Shown here one piece after another: positions 1 through 4,131 of a stretch of 5,300 nt of DNA; position 1 is the first letter of the stretch; each line of letters opens with the position of its first letter. Position numbers and translations under genes: made by a program. The stretch lies in the NCBI GenBank assembly GCA_002772575.1, contig PFDL01000019.1, positions 1 to 5,300 on the forward strand. Reading direction: 5' to 3'. The notes beneath the pieces are model-generated. The model ran no database searches, was not told the origin of the DNA, and saw nothing but the letters and a program-made list of their open reading frames with translations. Source of the stretch: Parcubacteria group bacterium CG10_big_fil_rev_8_21_14_0_10_35_15 (lineage in GTDB: Bacteria > Patescibacteriota > Minisyncoccia > Minisyncoccales > GWA2-46-15).

Positions 1-13
1 AACTGACAATTTG

Positions 14-84
14 TTGCGGGGGCCGGAATTGCACCGGCGTCCCAAGGTTATGAGCCTCGTGAGGTACTACTCCTCCACCCCGCG
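14..84 (-). tRNA. Initiator tRNA-fMet (anticodon CAT)
   Basis: Complete 71-nt cloverleaf read from 84 down to 14. Acceptor strand CGCGGGG (84-78) faces CCCCGCA (21-15), leaving the C1:A72 mismatch that marks bacterial initiators. The D-stem GAGG/CCTC keeps the initiator A11:U24 pair. The anticodon stem CGAGG/CCTTG encloses CTCATAA, with CAT at 52-50. The T-stem is GCCGG/CCGGC and the discriminator is A14. CCA is not encoded (the next bases read CAA), so a CCA-adding enzyme is needed. Oddities: the D-loop is only 7 nt (AGTAGTA) with no GG pair; the T-loop reads TGCAATT, so base 55 is G instead of the near-universal U; the variable loop is 4 nt; and the first of the three G:C pairs typical of initiators is A29:U41. 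The first 37 nt also form the 3' end of the GIY-YIG reading frame. Confidence 0.95.
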
Positions 85-88
85 ATGT
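44..88 (-). repeat. Direct repeat copy 1 (5' half of intact tRNA-fMet plus leader)
   Basis: This stretch holds two blocks that recur at 330-386 in the same order and orientation. The 15-bp block at 74-88 (tccaccccgcgatgt on the plus strand) covers the tRNA 5' end and 4 nt of leader. The 11-bp block at 44-54 (aaggttatgag) covers the anticodon loop and part of its stem. Between them is the normal D-arm. The identity stops between tRNA bases 42 and 43, which marks one probable junction of the inserted endonuclease unit. Confidence 0.85.
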
Positions 89-323
89 ATTGCTTTAATC
101 TATCCTTATTTTTCAATGATTTTAAATATCTTTCAACTCTAACCGCCTCTGTTCTATTTAAAAACTCTTCTTTAAATAATAATCTCCATGGTTGATAATG
201 TTTTGTAAAACTATTTTTTGTTGGATCATTATGTTCACTTAATCTTCGCTGAATATCATTTGTTTGTCCAATATAATATCTATCAGTCAATCTACTATAT
301 AAAATATAAACAATGTATTTCAC
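48..323 (-). CDS. GIY-YIG endonuclease (small, free-standing) ending inside tRNA-fMet
   Basis: A 91-residue single-domain GIY-YIG nuclease of the short bacterial type. The sequence shows the GIY-like strand VYIL (residues 5-8), YYIG (16-19), the catalytic-type arginine pair in QRRL (25-28), EHN (30-32) and the glutamate of VERYLKS (63-69), matching the family's metal-dependent single-strand cleavage site. The conserved domain ends near residue 80. Residues 81-91 (AGWRSSTSRGS) are encoded entirely by the 5' half of the initiator tRNA, and the TAA stop is bases 36-38 of the tRNA. The start is GTG at 323-321, the only sensible initiator. The frame stays open upstream to a TAG at 362-360 without an ATG, and there is no Shine-Dalgarno sequence. 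A tRNA-fMet fragment begins 6 nt upstream. Family knowledge: some GIY-YIG proteins are homing endonucleases (phage T4 SegB lies in a tRNA cluster), others act in repair. A role in homing to tRNA-fMet is inferred from the flanks. Confidence 0.85.
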   Translation of the reverse strand: MKYIVYILYSRLTDRYYIGQTNDIQRRLSEHNDPTKNSFTKHYQPWRLLFKEEFLNRTEAVRVERYLKSLKNKDRLKQYIAGWRSSTSRGS

Positions 324-329
324 ACAATT

Positions 330-382
330 AAGGTTATGAGTCCCGCTTCTAGCGTCCCGCTATAAGCGGGATCCACCCCGCG
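330..382 (-). pseudogene. Broken 5' half of tRNA-fMet (displaced fragment)
   Basis: Read from 382 downwards it begins CGCGGGGTGGA, identical to the intact tRNA-fMet 5' end, and ends CTCATAACCTT, identical to its anticodon loop and 3' anticodon stem. The D-arm and 5' anticodon stem between these blocks (19 nt in the intact gene) are replaced by a 31-nt hairpin. There is no variable loop, T-arm or 3' acceptor strand, so it cannot fold into a tRNA. The four leader bases acat are also shared with the intact copy. It lies just after the stop of the 390-899 gene and just before the endonuclease, which fits the original tRNA 5' half left behind after an insertion in the anticodon stem. Confidence 0.8.
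341..371. repeat. 31-nt palindromic hairpin element
   Basis: On the plus strand the outer arms are TCCCGCTT (341-348) and AAGCGGGA (364-371), perfectly complementary over 8 bp. After one mismatch (349/363), inner arms TAGCG (350-354) and CGCTA (358-362) pair perfectly around a 3-nt loop TCC (355-357). The element exactly fills the gap between the two conserved blocks of the tRNA fragment. TCCCGCT occurs twice (341-347 and 355-361), and 355-371 is itself a palindrome with 7-bp arms, so the element resembles a doubled short palindrome. No T-run follows on either strand, so it is unlikely to be an ordinary terminator. Confidence 0.75.
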
Positions 383-389
383 ATGTTAA

Positions 390-899
390 CTATAACGCAT
401 CTAATTCCTGCAAAGATTTTTCGTAAATCGCAATTGTTTTACTCGCTTCGCCGATATCAATCCGATAATCTGGGTCGTGAACAATATTATTGCGGATTTG
501 ATGGGCATTAGTCAAATTATCAAGACTCGGAAGTTGATCTGCCCTCATCCTTTTTAATCTTTCACCAAAACTTTCTCCATTAAATCCCATTCTGGCGAGA
601 ACTTCCTCGGTTAAGTTCTCTGCCTCAATCACGGCTAATTTCCAATCTGCCATATTTGGACTTTCCAATCTTCTAACAGTATGCTGCCATCTTTTCTCCA
701 GTTTGCCAGTATCGTGCCCCCTGACTCTTATAAATTCTAGAACGTCTATCCAAGTAGCCATTTTAAAGAAATCGCTCTTGAAGATGCAAAAGATAATTAC
801 TCCCAAAAAAAGGAAAAAGATAAACGGACCTAGATTCTGACTCAAAGCAATAATAAACTGAAGTATTGATGAATTTAAAATAGGGGCAAGTAATTCCAT
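390..899 (-). CDS. Membrane-anchored protein with HEPN-like R-x4-H motif
   Basis: A 169-residue protein. Residues about 13-41 form one hydrophobic segment (ILQFIIALS...FIFFLFLGVIIFCIF), probably a single N-terminal membrane anchor with the rest in the cytoplasm. The soluble part is helical and charged. Residues 86-103 (WKLAVIEAENLTEEVLAR) and 105-116 (GFNGESFGERLK) precede AHQIRNNIVHDPDY (132-145). RNNIVH (136-141) has the R-N-x3-H form of HEPN domains, many of which are ribonucleases while others are inactive nucleic-acid-binding or scaffold modules. I recall similar proteins as conserved hypotheticals in Patescibacteria, from memory only. The ATG at 899-897 has a weak AGGA just upstream, the only Shine-Dalgarno-like signal in the window. 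The gene is divergent from gatC and ends 4 nt before the leader repeated at the tRNA fragment. Gene identity is firm; the biochemical role is unknown. Confidence 0.8.
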   Translation of the reverse strand: MELLAPILNSSILQFIIALSQNLGPFIFFLFLGVIIFCIFKSDFFKMATWIDVLEFIRVRGHDTGKLEKRWQHTVRRLESPNMADWKLAVIEAENLTEEVLARMGFNGESFGERLKRMRADQLPSLDNLTNAHQIRNNIVHDPDYRIDIGEASKTIAIYEKSLQELDAL

Positions 900-914
900 A
901 ATTCCTATGTTATT

Positions 915-943
915 ATCTTAACAGAAAAACTCTTTGAAATCAA
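915..943 (-). promoter_or_regulatory. Possible sigma-70-type promoter for the 390-899 gene
   Basis: On the minus strand, TTGATT (943-938) is followed after exactly 17 nt by TAAGAT (920-915), each matching the consensus at 4 of 6 positions. The -10 box ends 15 nt before the ATG, giving a very short leader. The region is AT-rich, so chance matches are likely. Confidence 0.35.
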
Positions 944-961
944 ACCAAAAAATGTTAATCT
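934..961 (+). promoter_or_regulatory. Possible promoter for gatC
   Basis: TTGAAA (934-939) matches the -35 consensus at 5 of 6 positions. After 16 nt comes a weak -10, TAATCT (956-961), preceded by TG at 953-954 as in extended -10 promoters. The start codon lies 24 nt downstream. The -10 overlaps the 14-bp palindrome at 955-968. This is a weak call made from consensus matching alone. Confidence 0.3.
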
Positions 962-968
962 AGATTAA
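955..968. promoter_or_regulatory. 14-bp perfect palindrome in the divergent intergenic region
   Basis: TTAATCTAGATTAA is a perfect inverted repeat with 7-bp arms and no spacer, midway between two divergent genes and overlapping the possible gatC -10 box. Its position and symmetry fit a binding site for a dimeric regulator. The sequence is AT-rich, so a chance palindrome of this length is not excluded. Confidence 0.4.
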
Positions 969-985
969 TATCAATTATATAAAAA

Positions 986-1276
986 ATGGCAAAGGATTTA
1001 ATCAGGAAACAAGTAGAACACGTGGCCGAGCTTGCTCATATCGGTCTGACTGAAAAAGAAATTGAAAAATTCAGAGAACAATTGTCTGCGATCTTAGATT
1101 TTGTCAGCAAGCTTGAAGAGGTAAATACCGCTAAAACTAAAGCTTTGAGCCAGACCACGGGCTTGAAAAATGTATTCAGGCAAGATATTGTCAAGCCTTC
1201 TTTTACGCAAGAACAGGCTTTAATGAATGCGCCGGACCAATATAAAGGTTATTTTAGGACAAAAAAGGTTTTTTAG
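986..1276 (+). CDS. gatC: Asp/Glu-tRNA amidotransferase subunit C
   Basis: 96 residues, the usual GatC length. GatC is the small subunit that wraps around GatA and stabilises its contact with GatB in the GatCAB complex, which amidates Glu-tRNA(Gln) and Asp-tRNA(Asn) in the cytoplasm. The N-terminal helical half (VEHVAELAHIGLTEKEIEKF, residues 10-29, then QLSAILDFVSKLEEVNT, 32-48) is the family signature. The C-terminal part has FRQDIVKPS (64-72) and ends KGYFRTKKVF (87-96), like the GYFKVPxV tail of other GatC proteins. The ATG has no Shine-Dalgarno sequence before it (only ttatataaaaa). Oddity: after the TAG stop the same frame continues with a second copy of the tail motif. gatA follows 94 nt downstream. 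Confidence 0.95.
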   Translation: MAKDLIRKQVEHVAELAHIGLTEKEIEKFREQLSAILDFVSKLEEVNTAKTKALSQTTGLKNVFRQDIVKPSFTQEQALMNAPDQYKGYFRTKKVF

Positions 1277-1318
1277 AATAAAAAAGGTTATTTCAAGGTA
1301 AAAGCGGTTTTTAAATGA
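1238..1318 (+). repeat. In-frame tandem duplication of the gatC 3' end, 39-nt period
   Basis: Copy 1 (1238-1276) encodes KGYFRTKKVF and the TAG stop. Copy 2 (1277-1315) lies directly downstream in the same frame and would encode KKGYFKVKAVFK, closed by TGA at 1316-1318. From 1241 and 1280 onward, 26 of 36 bases match, and 7 of 10 residues of the KGYF...VF motif agree. Copy 2 is nearer the usual GatC ending (YFKV). The period is exactly 13 codons. Likely a duplication followed by divergence; whether copy 2 is ever translated by stop-codon readthrough cannot be seen. Confidence 0.7.
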
Positions 1319-1333
1319 CAGCCTTCGTCTGTC

Positions 1334-1360
1334 TTGGCTAATGTATTAAACTAATATAAT
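1334..1360 (+). promoter_or_regulatory. Possible promoter for gatA
   Basis: A perfect -10 hexamer TATAAT (1355-1360) sits 10 nt before the gatA ATG. A partial -35 TTGGCT (1334-1339) precedes it with a short 15-nt spacer. If used, transcription would start about 2-4 nt before the ATG and give a nearly leaderless mRNA, which agrees with the missing Shine-Dalgarno sequence. The 94-nt gap from gatC makes a separate promoter reasonable. Confidence 0.4.
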
Positions 1361-1370
1361 TTATCCAATA

Positions 1371-2834
1371 ATGGATTTATCAGATTTAACAATCAAGCAA
1401 GCTCTCCAGAGCTTAAAAGAGAAAAAATTCTCAACCCGCGAATTAGTTTTGGCCAACTTTGAAAGAATTGAGAAATTTGATCAAGACATCTCAGCTTTTT
1501 TAACTGTTTGTAAAGAATCTGCTCTTAAAGAAGCTGATGAAGCAGACAAATTGATTGCCCGGGGCAAAGCTGCTGGTTCCCTAACCGGCATCCCCTATTC
1601 TGCTAAAGATGTTTTTTCTGTTAAAGGCGTAAAAACTACTGCTTCTTCAAAAATCTTGGAAAACTACATTGCACCGTATGACGCCACTTCAATTAAAAAA
1701 TTAAAAGAAGCCGGAGCTATTTTAATTGGCAAAACTAATCATGATCCCTTTGGTTTCGGCTCTTCTACGGAAAATTCTGATTTTAAGATCACCAAAAATC
1801 CCTGGAATAAAAACAAGGTTCCCGGCGGTTCATCCGGAGGATCGGCTGCCGCCGTTGCTTCGGGCATGGGCATTTTCTCTTTAGCTGAAGACACGGGCGG
1901 CTCAATCAGGCAACCGGCCTGTTTTTGCGGCGTGACGGGCATTAAAGTCACGTACGGCAGGGTTTCCAGGTTTGGCGTTATTGCTTATGGTTCTTCTTTA
2001 GACACGATTGGCGTTATCACTAAAACCGTAGAAGATGCCGCCATTCTTTTAAAAGAAATCGGCGGCAGAGATGAAAACGACGCCACTACCTTAAATGAAC
2101 CTGTTCCGGATTATCTTAAAACTATTGATCAAAGCATAAAGAACTTACGGATCGGCATTCCTAAAGAATATTTCACTAAAGGCATAAATAAAGAAGTAGA
2201 GGCCTTAATTAAGGAAGCTATAAAAGAATTTGAAAAATTAGGGGCAAAAATAGAACCAGTTTCTCTCCCCTATACAAAATATGCCATTCCGGCCTACTAT
2301 TTATCCGGCATCAGCGAAGTCAGCGCTAATCTGGCCAGATACGACGGCATTAGATTTGGTTATTCACAAAAAGACGCTAAAGATCTCAAGTCTCTCTACT
2401 TTGAATCCAGGGCCAAGGGTTTTGGCCCGGAAGTAAAACGAAGAATCATGCTGGGAACTTACGCTTTATCAGCCGGTTATTACGATGCTTTTTATAAAAA
2501 AGCTCAGCAGGTCAGGAATTTAATCAAGCAAGATTTTGATAAAGTCTTTGAAAAAGTAGACATCTTAATTGCCCCTGTCTCTCCTTTTCCGGCTTTTGAT
2601 ATCGGCGAAAAAGCCCAGGATCCTTTGCAAATGTGGCTAGCTGATATTTTCACAGTTACCATTAATCCGGCCGGGATTCCGGGACTGGCCATTCCCTGCG
2701 GCTTTACTTCAGACAATCTGCCGATTGGCCTGCAATTAATCGGGCCCCGGCTGTCTGAACCAATTTTATTTAAAGCCGGCCATGCTTTCCAGAAGATAAC
2801 CGACTGGCATAAAAGCAAACCTAATTTAAAATAA
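1371..2834 (+). CDS. gatA: Asp/Glu-tRNA amidotransferase subunit A
   Basis: 487 residues, full length. GatA is the glutaminase of GatCAB: it releases ammonia from glutamine and passes it through a channel to GatB. It belongs to the amidase-signature family and the Ser-cisSer-Lys triad is intact: K79 in SAKD, S154 in PGGSSGGSAAA (151-161) and S178 in DTGGSIRQPA (174-183), the same numbers as in the Staphylococcus aureus enzyme. Other family blocks are GSSTENS (130-136), TKNPWN (141-146), GVTGIKVTYGRVSRFGVIAY (187-206) and, near the C-terminus, NPAGIPGLAIPCG. The usual KDN after the catalytic lysine is KDV here. The ATG at 1371 has no Shine-Dalgarno sequence but has a perfect TATAAT 10 nt upstream. 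asnS begins one base after the stop, so translation is probably coupled. Confidence 0.97.
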   Translation: MDLSDLTIKQALQSLKEKKFSTRELVLANFERIEKFDQDISAFLTVCKESALKEADEADKLIARGKAAGSLTGIPYSAKDVFSVKGVKTTASSKILENYIAPYDATSIKKLKEAGAILIGKTNHDPFGFGSSTENSDFKITKNPWNKNKVPGGSSGGSAAAVASGMGIFSLAEDTGGSIRQPACFCGVTGIKVTYGRVSRFGVIAYGSSLDTIGVITKTVEDAAILLKEIGGRDENDATTLNEPVPDYLKTIDQSIKNLRIGIPKEYFTKGINKEVEALIKEAIKEFEKLGAKIEPVSLPYTKYAIPAYYLSGISEVSANLARYDGIRFGYSQKDAKDLKSLYFESRAKGFGPEVKRRIMLGTYALSAGYYDAFYKKAQQVRNLIKQDFDKVFEKVDILIAPVSPFPAFDIGEKAQDPLQMWLADIFTVTINPAGIPGLAIPCGFTSDNLPIGLQLIGPRLSEPILFKAGHAFQKITDWHKSKPNLK

Positions 2835-2835
2835 A

Positions 2836-4125
2836 ATGTCATTTTTGATCAAAGACGCCAAAAATCATATTGGCCAAGACGTAGAATTAAAGGGCTGGGT
2901 CTTTAATAAAAGATCAAGTGGTTCAATTATTTTCTTACAGATCAGAGATGGTTCCGGCTGTATTCAAGCAGTTATTGCTAAAAATGAAGTTTCTTCAGAA
3001 TCGTTTAATGAAGCTGAAAAATTAATTGAAGAATCCACCATTATTGCTATGGGACAAATTAAAGAAGAACCAAGATCTCCTTATGGCTTTGAAATGCAAA
3101 TAAAAGATTTAAAGATCATTTCCCTGTCTTCAGAGTTTCCTATTAGTAAAAAAGAACATGGCATTAATTTCTTGCTTTCATTGAGACACTTATGGTTAAG
3201 AAGCCAAAGACAATGGGCTATTCTAAGAATCAGAAATCAAATAATTAATGCCATTAATGAATTTTTACAAAAAGAAGATTATATTAAACTGGACGCGCCG
3301 ATTATCACCCCAGCCGCCTGCGAAGGCACCACTACTCTTTTTCCGGTTGATTATTTCGGAAATAAAACATTCTTGTCTCAATCTGGCCAGCTTTATCTTG
3401 AAGCCGGTATTGCCTCTTTCGGCAAATGCTATGATTTCGGTCCTACTTTTAGAGCAGAAAAATCAAAAACTAAAAGACATTTAACTGAATTCTGGATGAT
3501 GGACGCTGAAGCGGCATTTATGGAATTCAACGAACTTTTAGAACTTGAAGAAAAGATGATTTATTATATTATTCAAGAAGTTCTTAAAAATTGTAAAGAA
3601 GAATTAAAAATAATTGAGAGAGACACTATTCCCTTAGAACAAATCAAACTTCCTTTTGAAAGATTAAGTTATCAAGAAACTATTACTAAGCTTCAAGAAC
3701 TCGGTTCTGATATAAAATATGGCGAAGATTTGGGAAACGATGATGAAACTATTTTAATGACTCATTTTAAACAACCTCTTTTCATAACGAAATTTCCCTC
3801 TACTTTCAAAGCGTTTTATTTCAAAAGAGATAGTAAGGATAGTAATTTAACATTATCTTCGGATCTTTTAGCGCCAGAGGGTTATGGTGAAGTTACCGGA
3901 GGCGGGCAAAGAGAAGACGATTATCAAATTCTTTTAAATAGAATGAATGAAGAAAAATTAAATATTAAAGATTATGAATGGTATTTAGATTTAAGAAAAT
4001 ATGGCAGTTGTCCTCATTCCGGCTTTGGACTCGGTTTAGAAAGAATCGTGGCTTGGATCTGTAAACTAGAACACGTCAGAGAATCTATTCCCTTTCCAAG
4101 AACAATTTATAGATTTACACCGTAA
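2836..4125 (+). CDS. asnS: Asparagine--tRNA ligase
   Basis: 429 residues, the normal AsnRS length. It charges tRNA(Asn) with asparagine in the cytoplasm using ATP. The N-terminal OB-fold anticodon-binding domain (residues about 1-105) has LKGWVFNKRSSGSIIFLQIRDG (18-39). The class II catalytic domain follows. Motif 2 is FRAEKSKTKRHLTEFWMMDAE (205-225) and motif 3 is GFGLGLERI (396-404), in the context PHSGFGLG and IPFPRT (418-423). These contexts are typical of AsnRS and differ from AspRS, which has a different motif 2 continuation and ends motif 3 with a GG(W/I)GLG type loop. TTTLFPVDYFG (165-175) and LSQSGQLYLEAGIAS (180-194) also fit AsnRS. It starts 1 nt after gatA and ends 6 nt before gatB, so it is part of the gat operon. 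No Shine-Dalgarno sequence is visible. Confidence 0.93.
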   Translation: MSFLIKDAKNHIGQDVELKGWVFNKRSSGSIIFLQIRDGSGCIQAVIAKNEVSSESFNEAEKLIEESTIIAMGQIKEEPRSPYGFEMQIKDLKIISLSSEFPISKKEHGINFLLSLRHLWLRSQRQWAILRIRNQIINAINEFLQKEDYIKLDAPIITPAACEGTTTLFPVDYFGNKTFLSQSGQLYLEAGIASFGKCYDFGPTFRAEKSKTKRHLTEFWMMDAEAAFMEFNELLELEEKMIYYIIQEVLKNCKEELKIIERDTIPLEQIKLPFERLSYQETITKLQELGSDIKYGEDLGNDDETILMTHFKQPLFITKFPSTFKAFYFKRDSKDSNLTLSSDLLAPEGYGEVTGGGQREDDYQILLNRMNEEKLNIKDYEWYLDLRKYGSCPHSGFGLGLERIVAWICKLEHVRESIPFPRTIYRFTP

Positions 4126-4131
4126 AATATT

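Noticed and set aside
44..340. A group I intron with a GIY-YIG ORF in the tRNA-fMet anticodon loop
   Set aside because: Bacterial tRNA-fMet introns exist, but here the downstream tRNA is complete and the space outside the ORF is only about 6 nt, so there is no room for a ribozyme core.
341..371. Intrinsic terminator of the 390-899 gene
   Set aside because: The hairpin is stable, but no run of T follows it on either strand.
1274..1318. Recoded stop codon (TAG or TGA read as an amino acid)
   Set aside because: All genes here fit the standard code with GatC at normal length, and TGA=Gly recoding would not explain the TAG. Duplication is the simpler explanation.
1317..1333. Terminator hairpin GACAG/CTGTC between gatC and gatA
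   Set aside because: The stem is only 5 bp with a 7-nt loop and no T-run after it.
1739..1951. Minus-strand open frame inside gatA
   Set aside because: It lies opposite the conserved amidase-signature region, has no recognisable domain, and is a shadow of gatA.
2504..2842. Minus-strand open frame over the gatA 3' end
   Set aside because: It is antisense to conserved gatA sequence and shows no family features.
3248..3484. Plus-strand open frame inside asnS in another frame
   Set aside because: It overlaps AsnRS motif 2 coding sequence and has no domain of its own.
2836..4125. Aspartyl-tRNA synthetase instead of asparaginyl
   Set aside because: FRAEKSKTKRHLTEFW, PHSGFGLG and IPFPRT are AsnRS-type contexts, and the length fits AsnRS rather than the longer bacterial AspRS.
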